Source: Clostridia bacterium
Lineage (GTDB): Bacteria; Bacillota; Clostridia; Oscillospirales; Acutalibacteraceae
Length of the DNA: 64,000 bases
Direction of reading: 5' to 3'
Assembly (NCBI GenBank): GCA_017517665.1
Contig: JAFWYP010000001.1
Location: forward strand, 173,577-237,576
The notes under the pieces are model-generated. The model searched no databases. It saw nothing but the letters and a program-made list of their open reading frames with translations, and was not told where the DNA came from. A program made the translations under genes and the position numbers. Shown piece after piece: positions 17,436-25,859 of the stretch. Every line of letters begins with the position of its first letter. The first letter of the stretch is position 1.

Positions 17436-18362
17436 ATGGAATTTTTAGGCGGCTTCATTTTGATTTTACTCGCACTTTTCATTATTCTGATTGTTGTTTT
17501 AAACATCAAAATCGTTCCGCAGTCAAAGGCGTATGTTATCGAAAGACTCGGAACATACAGAACAACCTGGCAGACGGGTCTTCATATCAAAATTCCTTTT
17601 ATCGAAAGAATTGCAAAGCAGGTTTCACTCAAGGAACAGATTGTTGATTTCCCGCCCCAGCCCGTTATCACAAAGGATAACGTAACAATGCAGATTGATA
17701 CCGTTGTTTTCTTCCAGATAACAGACCCAAAGCTTTTTGCATACGGTGTTGAAAGACCTCTTTCAGCTATTGAAAATCTCACAGCAACAACTCTTCGTAA
17801 CATCATCGGTGAGATGGAACTTGACCATACTCTCACCTCAAGAGATGTTATCAATGCAAAAATCAGAGGCATTCTTGACGAAGCAACAGACCCCTGGGGT
17901 ATCAAGGTTAACAGAGTTGAACTCAAAAACATCCTTCCTCCCAAGGAAATTCAGGATGCTATGGAAAAGCAGATGAAAGCAGAGCGTCAGCGCCGTGAAT
18001 CTATCCTTACCGCAGAAGGCGAAAAGGCAAGCAAAATCCTTGTTGCCGAAGGTCAGAAGGAAAGCAAGATTCTTGCTGCGGAAGCTGAAAAGCAGAGTGC
18101 AATTCTTGCTGCGGAAGCTATCAAGGAAGCAAAAATCAGAGAAGCCGAAGGTGAAGCGGAAGCTATCCTTAAGGTTGAGCAGGCAAGAGCACAGGCTATC
18201 GAGCTTATCAATCAGGCTGCACCCGGTCAGGGCTACCTCACAATCAAGAGCCTTGAAGCTTTTGAAGCCGCAGCAGACGGTCAGGCAACAAAGCTCATTA
18301 TTCCCAGCGATATTCAGGGTCTTGCAGGTCTTGCCGCAAGCGCAAAAGAAATTATCAAATAA
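17436..18362 (+). CDS. SPFH/band-7 domain protein (QmcA/stomatin-like)
   Basis: 308 residues from ATG 17436, 8 nt after AGGAGG; a TTG at 17430 is too close to that site. One N-terminal membrane helix (about 4-25) is followed by the SPFH domain (IVPQSKAYVIERLG, ITKDNVTMQIDTVVFFQ, NLTATTLRNIIGEMELD). A long Ala/Glu/Lys coiled coil (about 170-250) contains near-repeats such as EGEKASKILVAEG and AEAEKQSAILAAEA. Such proteins form large oligomers that scaffold membrane microdomains, in pair with NfeD upstream. A terminator follows. Confidence 0.93.
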   Translation: MEFLGGFILILLALFIILIVVLNIKIVPQSKAYVIERLGTYRTTWQTGLHIKIPFIERIAKQVSLKEQIVDFPPQPVITKDNVTMQIDTVVFFQITDPKLFAYGVERPLSAIENLTATTLRNIIGEMELDHTLTSRDVINAKIRGILDEATDPWGIKVNRVELKNILPPKEIQDAMEKQMKAERQRRESILTAEGEKASKILVAEGQKESKILAAEAEKQSAILAAEAIKEAKIREAEGEAEAILKVEQARAQAIELINQAAPGQGYLTIKSLEAFEAAADGQATKLIIPSDIQGLAGLAASAKEIIK

Positions 18363-18373
18363 AATAACCGTAG

Positions 18374-18399
18374 GGGTCGATGCTTGCATCGACCCTTTT
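18374..18399 (+). terminator. Rho-independent terminator after the SPFH gene
   Basis: A perfect 10-bp stem (18374-18383 with 18386-18395, GGGTCGATGC arms) is followed by TTTT. Confidence 0.85.
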
Positions 18400-18429
18400 G
18401 TTTATATGCAGACTGTTACATTTGTCACA

Positions 18430-18458
18430 TTGATATTTTCTTTTTTCTATGATAAAAT
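18430..18458 (+). promoter_or_regulatory. Promoter of the FAD oxidoreductase gene
   Basis: TTGATA (18430-18435), a 17-nt spacer and TAAAAT (18453-18458), 36 nt before the start codon. Confidence 0.55.
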
Positions 18459-18493
18459 ATTATATAATAATGCAAAGATGAGAGGAGATTAAT

Positions 18494-19813
18494 ATGGGCA
18501 AAAAAATAATTGTTGCAGGTCTGGGTCACGGCGGTATTGCGGTTGCTTCAATTCTTGCAAGAGCAGGATTTGATGTTACTGTTTATGAACAGAAAAAAGA
18601 GGGTACTCTCGGTTATGACTGGACCGATATTTTTGCACCCGATGCACTTGCGGTTGCAGGAATGCCCATGCCCCCCAAGGATAAATTTGAATATAAAGAG
18701 GATATGACTTTCTTCGGACCTTCAATGAAAACGGGTCTGCGTCAACATGTTCCCAAGGAAAAGCTCGAAATCAAGATGGAACGCAGAGATATCTATGCTC
18801 ATTTCATAAAGCATGCTATTGAATGCGGTGTTAAGATTGAATATGAACATAAGGTTCTCGGTCCGATAATTCTCGGCAACAGAGTTGTAGGTATCAAAGC
18901 CGAAAAAGGCGATATTTACGGCGACTTGATTATTGATTCGTGTGGCATGAATTCTCCCGTGAGAATGAATCTTCCCGAAGAATTCGGAATTGAAAAAGAA
19001 GTTGCAAGAAACGAAAAGATAACTATTTACAGAGCGTTTTTCAACAAAGCCTGCGATGATGAGGTTGAGGCAAAGTTCAAGGTTATGCTTTTTGCGGGCG
19101 GTGAGCTCGGAGTTAACTGGATTGCTTCCGAAGATGACCACACCGATCTTCTTATGGGTCGTTTTGAGGACTTTGATATCAAACATGTTGAGGAGTTTGC
19201 GGATTACCTGCGTGAAACCAATCCCAGACTCGGTAAAGAAATTATCCGAGGCGGTCAGTTTGTTGAAATTCCCGTGCGTCAGCCGCTTTCGGTTATGGTT
19301 GCTGACGGTTATGCGGCTATCGGTGACAGCGCATTCATGACCGTTCCTCTTATCGGTTCAGGTATTGCAAACTGTCTTAAGGCTTCAAGAGTTCTTGCCA
19401 ATGCTGTTATTGCCGATAAAAAGCAGGCATTCACTGCCGAAACACTCTGGAAATATCAGCAGGGATACTATAAAGAACTCGGTGCGGGTCTTGCACCGCT
19501 TGCCTGCGGAAAGCTTCTCCTTCTCAACCTTAAACCCGAAGAAGTTGATTACGTTATGGATAACGGCATTCTCAACGAAGATTTGATGACAATAGGCGCA
19601 GATTTTACCGGTCTCGGAAGTGTGAACATAGACCCGAGAGCACTTATCAATCAGGCAAAGCAGGTTTGCCAGGACCCCGAGCTTCTCAAAAAGATTATTG
19701 CCTGCGGTGTAAGAATGGGTAAGGCTGCTGCAGCCTGCGCAATGATGCCCAAGAAGTATAACGCAAAGAGAGTACGTTCGTGGGCAAAGGTCTACGAGTT
19801 CGTTTATAAATAA
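18494..19813 (+). CDS. FAD-dependent oxidoreductase, geranylgeranyl-reductase-like
   Basis: 439 residues, ATG after AGAGGAGATTAAT. The N-terminus has the Rossmann motif AGLGHGGIAVASILARAG with an acidic end of strand two (VYEQ). A second FAD motif, GDSAFMTVPLIGSGI, is near residue 277. This is the p-hydroxybenzoate-hydroxylase fold shared with geranylgeranyl reductases and flavin monooxygenases. Cytoplasmic or peripheral. It has its own promoter and terminator, so context does not indicate the substrate. The C-terminal 120 residues include Cys and Lys clusters of unknown role. Confidence 0.8.
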   Translation: MGKKIIVAGLGHGGIAVASILARAGFDVTVYEQKKEGTLGYDWTDIFAPDALAVAGMPMPPKDKFEYKEDMTFFGPSMKTGLRQHVPKEKLEIKMERRDIYAHFIKHAIECGVKIEYEHKVLGPIILGNRVVGIKAEKGDIYGDLIIDSCGMNSPVRMNLPEEFGIEKEVARNEKITIYRAFFNKACDDEVEAKFKVMLFAGGELGVNWIASEDDHTDLLMGRFEDFDIKHVEEFADYLRETNPRLGKEIIRGGQFVEIPVRQPLSVMVADGYAAIGDSAFMTVPLIGSGIANCLKASRVLANAVIADKKQAFTAETLWKYQQGYYKELGAGLAPLACGKLLLLNLKPEEVDYVMDNGILNEDLMTIGADFTGLGSVNIDPRALINQAKQVCQDPELLKKIIACGVRMGKAAAACAMMPKKYNAKRVRSWAKVYEFVYK

Positions 19814-19820
19814 AGAATTA

Positions 19821-19855
19821 CCGCCGAAGTTCAGATGAACCTCGGCGGATTTTTT
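19821..19855 (+). terminator. Rho-independent terminator after the FAD oxidoreductase gene
   Basis: CCGCCGA (19821-19827) pairs with TCGGCGG (19842-19848), with an inner TTCA/TGAA pairing, then ATTTTTT. The convergent alpha-mannosidase gene ends at 19859. Confidence 0.85.
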
Positions 19856-19858
19856 CTG

Positions 19859-22800
19859 TTAAATTACACGGAATGTTTTGACTTCAAAGGGCTTGAGCAT
19901 GAATTCAAATGAGTTATCTGTGACGGAAATTTCTTCCTTATCCTCTTCAATCATGTTGCATTCATAAACCTTCTCAACGTTAAATCCGAGTTTGATTGAG
20001 CGAAGACCTCTTCTCTGTTCTTCTTCAACAATGCGGATGATATAGCCTCTGCCGTCCTGAGCCTTCTTTACGCAGTCGATAGCGGCATTGTCATCAAGGT
20101 CAAGAATAAATCTCTTTTCGCCGTCAATAACGCCCTCGTTTGTTTCTGCATTGTAAACAGCAACGGGAGGAACATTGAATGCGATAGCCTGCTGAACGGT
20201 GTCGTATCTCCAGTCCTCTGCATGGGGATGGAAAGCATATTTGAATGTGTTGATACCGTGATCGCCTGTTCTGTCAGGACAGGTGGGTGCGCGCATGAGA
20301 GTGATTCTCATGTGGCTGTTGTGGATGTCATAGCCGTATTTGCAGTCGTTGATGATACTGCAGCCGTAGCCGCCTTCGGAAAGGTCAGCCCATTTGTGTG
20401 CGGCAACCTCGAATCTTGTGAGGTCATAAAGAGTGTTCCAATGAGTGGGTCTCTTTGTTGCACCGTGAGCGATATCGTATGTTGCATCGGTATCAATAAC
20501 GGAAACATCGAAGCCTGCCTTGAGTACCTTGTCGCTCTCATGCCAGTCAACCGTTGTATCAAATACAACGCTTTCGCCGTTCTGATAAAGGATAACGTTC
20601 TGAGTGATGGTTGATTTATTGAAAGTATAAGTAACTCTGATAACGCCTCTGACAGCGTTGCTTTCGATAACTTCAATCTTGTCAGCCTTGAGCTCCCACA
20701 TTTTCTTCTGATAGTTGAGCTCAAGATTCCATGCGGTTTCGTGAACACACTTGTCAAGTGAAATGGTGAGGATATTGCCTCTGCCGTCAAGGCTTTCACG
20801 GTCATTGAGTTTATCAAAAATGCTTGTGATAATTCCGCTTTCGTCAAGTTCAACACGGAGAACCGCATTTTCGAGAAGATTTGTCTGAACTTCGACGGGT
20901 GAATAGATGCATTCACCTTCTTTAAGAACGAAGGTCTTGCAGCTCATGGGTTCAAGTTCGTCAGGAAGGAAAATGAACTTGCCGTCAACATATGTGCAAG
21001 GAAGCGAAAGACCGTCTTTTGTTGCGGCATACATACCTTCGGGAACGCCCTCAACCTCAATAGCTTCATAGCTTCTCGCATTGGTAAGATTCCATACTGT
21101 GATGCTGTTTTTATCTGCAGTAACAGCGCCTGAAAGAGCCTTGAGCGCACCGTTATAGATGTCTTCGCCGATTTTATTCATAACGGCATAATCTCTGCGG
21201 CAATCCTCAAATACTTCGTGAATTGAAGAACCGGGAAGAATGTCATGGAACTGGTTGGTCATAAGGATTCTCCAGCCCTTTTCGAGCTCTTCCTTCGGAT
21301 ATTCCTTGCCCAGGAATTTTTCGGCAAATACGGAAAGCATTTCGCCTCTTGTGAAGAGGTATTCGCCCTTGCGGTTGTTCTTCTTAACGAATGCCTGGCT
21401 TGTGAATGTTCCTCTGTGGTTTTCATAGAACATTTCGCCGTTCCATACGGGAAGCTCATCTTCATGACCTTTATATGTTTCAAAGAAGTCATCAACATGA
21501 CCGATTTCCGTTTTGGGAAGACCGGGGAAATTCTGAAGGCGTCTGCCTCTTTCAAGCATGTTTCTTGTCGGACCGCCGCCGCCGTCACCGTAACCGTACA
21601 TGCTCATGGCGGTGTTCAGTTCGTTCTTATTGTTGCATTCCTTGTCAACAGTCATGATTTCTTCAACATTATAATGGCAGTTATATGCGGGACGCATGAG
21701 ATGGGCATAAACTTTGTCGCCGTTGTTTCCCTGCCACATGAACATGCTGTAGGGGAATTTTGTTGTGTCGTTATATGAAAGCTTCGATGTGATGAAATTC
21801 TGCATTCCGCAGCCGTTGATAATCTGGGGAAGAGCCCATGTGAAGCCGAAGCAGTCGGGGAGCCAGTATGTCTTTGATACCTTGCCGAATTCCTTTTTGA
21901 AGAATTCCGTACCGTAAAGCACCTGTCTGATAAGTGCTTCGCCCGAAGCGAGGTTTGTATCAGCTTCAACCCATACGTTACCGCAGATATCCCACTGACC
22001 CGCTGCAACCTTTTCCTTGATCTTTTCATAGATTTCGGGATAATGGTCCTTCATCATCTGATAAAGAACCGCTTGGCTCTGACCGAAAGTCATTTCGGGA
22101 TAAACGTCCATGAGTGAGGTGACGTTCATGAATGTTCTTGCGCTCTTTCTGATGCTTTCCTGAATTCTCCAGAGCCATGCAACATCGATATGGCTGTGAC
22201 CGGTGAGAATAACCTTGCTCTGTGCCGACCAGTCGATGGAAGCTATCTTTGAAAGATAATATTTTCTTGCGGCATGGATTGACTCTCTGACTCTTGCTTC
22301 GTCAAAGTCATAGTCAACCATGTGCATGCTGTCATCAACAGCGGCGTAAACCTTTGCGTGAATGTGTTCGTCTTTAATATAGTCAAGAGCCTGGAATGCA
22401 ACCTGAAGGTCAATATAATAACCCTCGCATTCCTTGTCAACAACGAAAATGCAGGTTTCGCCGAAACGGCATTCCGCATATTTTGCACCGTCCATTGCGG
22501 CATCACAGAAGCTCATGGAGTCAACCGTTGCTTCGATTTCAAATTCAAGAACTTCTCCCGCCTTATGAATGCCGAGAGCAACCTCTGTTCTGTCGGGTAT
22601 TGAGTCTCTTGAAGCACAGCCCGAAATATAATGACCGTTGCATTTGACGAGAGCTTCACCGCCGACGGCAAATTTTGCGCGCAGCTCAAGTCCGTCCATT
22701 TCTTCGGGAACGGTTATACTTGCCTTGAAAAAATGAGCTGAATCATATCCGGCATACCAGATATCGCCGCTTTTGATTTTACCCTTGAAATCTTCCATTT

Positions 22801-22930
22801 CATAGCTGTCGCCGAGGAACATTCCGCGGGTATATTCCCACACGGGAATATCTTTTTTATAAAGGATGCAGTAATTCTTGAGCTGAAAATACATATCATC
22901 CTTGAGAATATGAGGTTTTATGGTATGCAT
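19859..22930 (-). CDS. Alpha-mannosidase, glycoside hydrolase family 38
   Basis: 1023 residues, start after GAAAGGGG with 7-nt spacing on the minus strand. The GH38 zinc-site motif GHSHIDVAWLWR is near residue 245. The nucleophile segment is WVEADTNLASGEALIRQ, and PDCFGFTWALPQI is also characteristic. Length matches bacterial GH38. No signal peptide, so it is cytoplasmic and would trim mannose from imported N-glycan or mannan fragments. The N-terminal 240 residues are a beta-rich domain (WYAGYDSAHFFKA). It is transcribed alone. Confidence 0.95.
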   Translation of the reverse strand: MHTIKPHILKDDMYFQLKNYCILYKKDIPVWEYTRGMFLGDSYEMEDFKGKIKSGDIWYAGYDSAHFFKASITVPEEMDGLELRAKFAVGGEALVKCNGHYISGCASRDSIPDRTEVALGIHKAGEVLEFEIEATVDSMSFCDAAMDGAKYAECRFGETCIFVVDKECEGYYIDLQVAFQALDYIKDEHIHAKVYAAVDDSMHMVDYDFDEARVRESIHAARKYYLSKIASIDWSAQSKVILTGHSHIDVAWLWRIQESIRKSARTFMNVTSLMDVYPEMTFGQSQAVLYQMMKDHYPEIYEKIKEKVAAGQWDICGNVWVEADTNLASGEALIRQVLYGTEFFKKEFGKVSKTYWLPDCFGFTWALPQIINGCGMQNFITSKLSYNDTTKFPYSMFMWQGNNGDKVYAHLMRPAYNCHYNVEEIMTVDKECNNKNELNTAMSMYGYGDGGGGPTRNMLERGRRLQNFPGLPKTEIGHVDDFFETYKGHEDELPVWNGEMFYENHRGTFTSQAFVKKNNRKGEYLFTRGEMLSVFAEKFLGKEYPKEELEKGWRILMTNQFHDILPGSSIHEVFEDCRRDYAVMNKIGEDIYNGALKALSGAVTADKNSITVWNLTNARSYEAIEVEGVPEGMYAATKDGLSLPCTYVDGKFIFLPDELEPMSCKTFVLKEGECIYSPVEVQTNLLENAVLRVELDESGIITSIFDKLNDRESLDGRGNILTISLDKCVHETAWNLELNYQKKMWELKADKIEVIESNAVRGVIRVTYTFNKSTITQNVILYQNGESVVFDTTVDWHESDKVLKAGFDVSVIDTDATYDIAHGATKRPTHWNTLYDLTRFEVAAHKWADLSEGGYGCSIINDCKYGYDIHNSHMRITLMRAPTCPDRTGDHGINTFKYAFHPHAEDWRYDTVQQAIAFNVPPVAVYNAETNEGVIDGEKRFILDLDDNAAIDCVKKAQDGRGYIIRIVEEEQRRGLRSIKLGFNVEKVYECNMIEEDKEEISVTDNSFEFMLKPFEVKTFRVI

Positions 22931-22966
22931 AAAAACGCCCCTTTCACCTATTAAATTATTAAAATA

Positions 22967-22996
22967 ATAATATCATAAACATATAACAGAATTCAA
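22967..22996 (-). promoter_or_regulatory. Candidate promoter for the alpha-mannosidase gene
   Basis: On the minus strand, TTGAAT (22996-22991), an 18-nt spacer and TATTAT (22972-22967), 37 nt from the start codon. Confidence 0.35.
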
Positions 22997-22998
22997 TA

Positions 22999-23024
22999 AA
23001 AAAACCGCCGAAAAAATCGGCGGT
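22999..23024 (-). terminator. Terminator of the M28 peptidase gene
   Basis: ACCGCCGA (23004-23011) pairs with TCGGCGGT (23017-23024), 5-nt loop; on the minus strand a T-run follows. A T-run on the plus strand makes it potentially bidirectional. Confidence 0.85.
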
Positions 23025-23037
23025 TTTTTGGTTATAT

Positions 23038-24291
23038 TTACTTTGTGGGAAGTCCTTCCTTGTCATACATGCATGCAGCTTCAAGCATGATTTCGATACC
23101 TGCTTCGATTGCTTCGGGAACAAGGTTGTCAGCGTTGTCAAGTCTTGTATGATAATAACGGGGAGGAGTGGGGTCCATAGCGGCAAAGCCTGTTGCGGGG
23201 ATGCCCTTCTGTGTGAATGCGGCTGCATCGCAAGCACCAATGTAAATTGATTCAAACTTAAGGTCATAGCCGCAGTTTTTGCCTGCGTTCTGAACAAGGT
23301 GCTTTGCACCCCAATGATGCTGGAGAGTACCGCTGAGGTCTCTGTCATAAACAGCCATTGTTTCAAGGTCGCGGAATGTGTCTGCGCCGATAACGCAGGT
23401 TTCAACATCCTTGAGTTCTTTTTCGTGAGCCTTTACATATGCTTTTGCGCCTCTGAGACCTGCTTCTTCGGAACCCGAGCAGATAACAACAAGCTCTGTG
23501 TTTTCAAGTCTTGTGTCTGTGTCTGCCATTGCTTTTGCAACTGCCATACCAACGTAGCAGCCTGTGAGGTTGTCGTTTGCGCCGGGAACGCTCTTTATGG
23601 GATTCTGGAAGAAAAGGAAACCGAGCTGGAAGGGAATGAATACGCAGCCAACAACGAAGCCGAGAATCATGAGCCAACGAGGTTCGGCTGCTTCAAGTGC
23701 ACCGTTTGTACCTGCGCAGATGATGCCGATGATTGCAATGATGAGGTCTGCAACAAGACCTACAACGGCAGGGATAAGAACAAGCTTCATACCTACACCG
23801 CCGAGGAGATAGTTGAGAGTCCATTCAAACTGACTGTCTGCATGACCGACGATAATAAAACGCTTTTTGAGTTCACCCTTGGGTTCTCTTTTTGCAATAA
23901 CATTGTGGCTGGGATGACCTTTGAAAAGAGGGTCAACAAACTGCTTATACATAACGAATTCAAGCAGAAGAGGAATGAATCCGAGAATAACGAGAATAAG
24001 AGAAATAATCGGGGTTGCAAATGCATATGTAAAAACGCTTGCGACTGCGCAGGCTACAGTGAAGGGAATGAATCCCATGAATGCCTGACGGTGAACGGTA
24101 AATTCTTCAATCCGGACATCGTCGCAATAATTTTCAAGATCTTTTGCCATAAGCTTCTGAGCTTTGAGTTCTTCGGGAGAACCGGGTTTGCGGGGTCCGA
24201 TTTCGTTGCAGATTCGTGTGATGTTCTTTACTGCGTATTTGCCGAGCTTTTTGATATCAAAACTGCTGCTGTATTCGAGTGCTGTTTTCAT
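23038..24291 (-). CDS. Membrane M28-family zinc peptidase with an inserted transmembrane block
   Basis: 417 residues, minus-strand start after AGGAGGGATATC. The M28 ligands are visible in order: GHADSQ (about 158), GANDNLTG (about 245), SGSEEAGLRG (about 270) and YHTRLDNADN near the C-terminus. Two hydrophobic helices at about 70-112 precede the catalytic part. Two or three more at about 170-235 sit between the first and second ligand motifs. So the membrane helices are inserted within the catalytic domain. M28 members are aminopeptidases or carboxypeptidases. The substrate and the side of the membrane carrying the active site are not determined. Confidence 0.85.
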   Translation of the reverse strand: MKTALEYSSSFDIKKLGKYAVKNITRICNEIGPRKPGSPEELKAQKLMAKDLENYCDDVRIEEFTVHRQAFMGFIPFTVACAVASVFTYAFATPIISLILVILGFIPLLLEFVMYKQFVDPLFKGHPSHNVIAKREPKGELKKRFIIVGHADSQFEWTLNYLLGGVGMKLVLIPAVVGLVADLIIAIIGIICAGTNGALEAAEPRWLMILGFVVGCVFIPFQLGFLFFQNPIKSVPGANDNLTGCYVGMAVAKAMADTDTRLENTELVVICSGSEEAGLRGAKAYVKAHEKELKDVETCVIGADTFRDLETMAVYDRDLSGTLQHHWGAKHLVQNAGKNCGYDLKFESIYIGACDAAAFTQKGIPATGFAAMDPTPPRYYHTRLDNADNLVPEAIEAGIEIMLEAACMYDKEGLPTK

Positions 24292-24322
24292 GATATCCCT
24301 CCTATGTTAATCTTTCTTTAAT

Positions 24323-24351
24323 ATGATATCACGCTAAATTTGAAAAATCAA
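24323..24351 (-). promoter_or_regulatory. Candidate promoter for the M28 peptidase gene
   Basis: On the minus strand, TTGATT (24351-24346), a 17-nt spacer and TATCAT (24328-24323), about 30 nt from the start codon. Confidence 0.45.
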
Positions 24352-24383
24352 TATTTTTTTGCAACTGTTACATTTGTAACGGC

Positions 24384-24414
24384 ACAAAAAAATACCTGCA
24401 CATCCGTGCAGGTA
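24384..24414 (-). terminator. Terminator of the propeller-like gene
   Basis: TACCTGCAC (24393-24401) pairs with GTGCAGGTA (24406-24414) with a 4-nt loop; on the minus strand a run of seven T follows. Confidence 0.9.
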
Positions 24415-24418
24415 AAAA

Positions 24419-25090
24419 TCATAAACAGTAAACTCCCGAACGCATAACGGCATATTCAACGTCTTTAACTCTGAAATATTTTGAAACGGGTTCATTGAAA
24501 ATGCAGTAATCTGCAACATTATAGTTATTGAAATCAATGGTTCTGATTTTATAGGAGTTTGCGTTGCAGATAAACAGTTTATTATCGTAAACTGAAACAT
24601 CAACAGGATGGAAAAATGCCTTTTCCTTGGGGCTTCCAATGCGGAATTCGATTCTGTCATGCTTTACGGAATAGTTGATAATCGCGTTTGAATCGGGAAC
24701 GGCAAACCATAAATCCATGCCGTTTGCGGCGGGCGAGCAAGCGGGATTTCCGAGATATTCAACCTTGTTTTCTCCGGTTATTTCTCCGTTGCCGTCAACG
24801 ATTCTCAATGTGCCGTCGGAATAAGAAGCGGCTATGGTATTACCTGCAAGATTTATGATATTGCAGGTAACAAAATCCCCGAGTGCGCGCGCAATTACAG
24901 CACCGTTTTCACCGAGCTTTGCATTTATGTAAGTCAGTACGGGTATTTTTTCAAATATATCAATTTCTTGATTGTATATATAAAAAGCAACTGCGTCCTC
25001 GCCTTCGGGAGACTTTTCTCTGCAGGCATAAACGAAGCCTCTTTCAACGGGTATTATATCAAGCAAATCAGCGTTAAAAAGCTTCTGCAC
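24419..25090 (-). CDS. Beta-propeller-like protein of unknown function
   Basis: 223 residues from GTG 25090, 8 nt after GGAGG. It shows repeated short beta-strand units (SYSDGTLRIVDGNGEI, DVSVYDNKLFICNANS, DLWFAVPDSNAIINYS), resembling WD40/NHL-type blades, but it is short for a complete propeller. There is no signal peptide or membrane segment. No catalytic motif is visible. It has its own terminator. The region upstream of its start contains the hairpin repeats described separately. Confidence 0.5.
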   Translation of the reverse strand: MQKLFNADLLDIIPVERGFVYACREKSPEGEDAVAFYIYNQEIDIFEKIPVLTYINAKLGENGAVIARALGDFVTCNIINLAGNTIAASYSDGTLRIVDGNGEITGENKVEYLGNPACSPAANGMDLWFAVPDSNAIINYSVKHDRIEFRIGSPKEKAFFHPVDVSVYDNKLFICNANSYKIRTIDFNNYNVADYCIFNEPVSKYFRVKDVEYAVMRSGVYCL

Positions 25091-25160
25091 CTCTGATTCC
25101 TCCGGGTATATTCTGAATTGTATTTTTACATAAATATCCCCGCCAAGCCGAATGCAGCCG

Positions 25161-25270
25161 ATTGTAACCTGCTCTTATAGCAGGTGGGTGCCGCCCAATG
25201 CTTTCACGCTCCCTTCGTCCGCTTTAAAAAGCGGGAGGTCTGCAATCCGCCATCGGAGCAAGGCTCCCTA
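25161..25270. repeat. Cluster of perfect palindromes
   Basis: Three perfect inverted repeats in about 110 nt: ACCTGCT/AGCAGGT (25167-25173 with 25179-25185), CCGCTTT/AAAGCGG (25219-25225 with 25228-25234, extended by CTCCC/GGGAG outside) and GGAGC/GCTCC (25255-25259 with 25263-25267, 3-nt loop). Two short open frames overlap it but neither has a plausible start or product. It precedes the regular hairpin array. Confidence 0.6.
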
Positions 25271-25330
25271 TTATTGTGTGTTGGGTTACATATTGACTGC
25301 AAATTACCGCACAAGGCAGGGTGTTTATAT

Positions 25331-25427
25331 TTTTGCTTTGCAAAAGTGAAATATGCCTTCGGCATGTAAATTTTTGTGTTACAAAATGAAATCCAGACGT
25401 TGTCTGAGTGAAATTCGCTTTCGGCGA
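25331..25427. repeat. Array of five triloop hairpins with a conserved GTGAAAT-type linker, about 21-nt period
   Basis: Stems: TTTTGC/GCAAAA (25331-25345), ATGCC/GGCAT (25353-25365), TTTTGT/ACAAAA (25372-25386), CAGAC/GTCTG (25394-25406) and TCGCT/GGCGA (25415-25427). Each has a 3-nt loop of TTT, TTC or GTT. Linkers read GTGAAAT, GTAAATT, TGAAAT and AGTGAAAT. Loop centres are spaced 21, 20, 21 and 21 nt. Stem sequences differ while pairing is kept. The array ends 12 nt from the stop codon of the DUF1292 gene, so it lies in that gene's 3' region on the minus strand. Confidence 0.85.
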
Positions 25428-25439
25428 GTGGGAATTATA

Positions 25440-25739
25440 TTATTCTTCTTCAAAGTCAAACATTTCGGAAAGTCTTTCTTCAAATGCCTGACCTACTTCG
25501 TTGAATTCTTCGTCATCTTCGATGGGGCAAAGATATGTTTCGTCTTTTTCTTCCATAACCTTGAGAATGATGAGTTCGTTATCGTCTTCGGTTATTTTGT
25601 CGGGAGTTTCGGGAAGGGGAAGAAGAGCAACGTATCTGCCTTTATCGGTTTCGATTCTGTCAAGTTCTTCAAAAATATGCTCTTTTCCGTCCTCGTCAAC
25701 TATGCTTACTATATCGGGTGTGTATTCTTCGTTATTCAT
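25440..25739 (-). CDS. DUF1292 family protein
   Basis: 99 residues, very acidic. The pattern IVSIVDEDGKEHIFEELDRIETDKGRYVAL is typical of DUF1292 (YrzB-like) proteins, small conserved Firmicute proteins of unknown function. In many Firmicutes relatives lie near ruvX/alaS-type genes; none of those is in this window. It has its own minus-strand promoter and no strong terminator other than the hairpin array just downstream. Confidence 0.85.
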   Translation of the reverse strand: MNNEEYTPDIVSIVDEDGKEHIFEELDRIETDKGRYVALLPLPETPDKITEDDNELIILKVMEEKDETYLCPIEDDEEFNEVGQAFEERLSEMFDFEEE

Positions 25740-25771
25740 TGAAACTATGTCCTTTCTGTTTCATTGTCTAT

Positions 25772-25800
25772 ATTTTAACCTCATTTGCGGCTTTAGTCAA
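25772..25800 (-). promoter_or_regulatory. Promoter of the DUF1292 gene
   Basis: On the minus strand, TTGACT (25800-25795), a 17-nt spacer and TAAAAT (25777-25772), about 33 nt from the start codon. Confidence 0.6.
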
Positions 25801-25859
25801 TAGGAAATAACGATAAGTGAAAAATATATAAAAGTTATCAACTTTTTATGAAAATTATA

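Noticed and set aside
17990-18190. Tandem DNA repeat inside the SPFH gene
   Set aside because: The repeated GAA/GCA-rich units encode the normal Ala/Glu/Lys coiled coil of the family.
23299-24045. Long open frame on the plus strand (about 340 codons, 23299-24321) opposite the M28 peptidase
   Set aside because: It is the reverse shadow of the peptidase gene: no ribosome site, a Cys-rich low-complexity product and no domain, while the minus-strand frame has all M28 motifs.
25152-25369. Two overlapping short frames in the palindrome region
   Set aside because: Both cross the palindromes, lack ribosome sites and give unlike-protein compositions; the region is better described as repeats.
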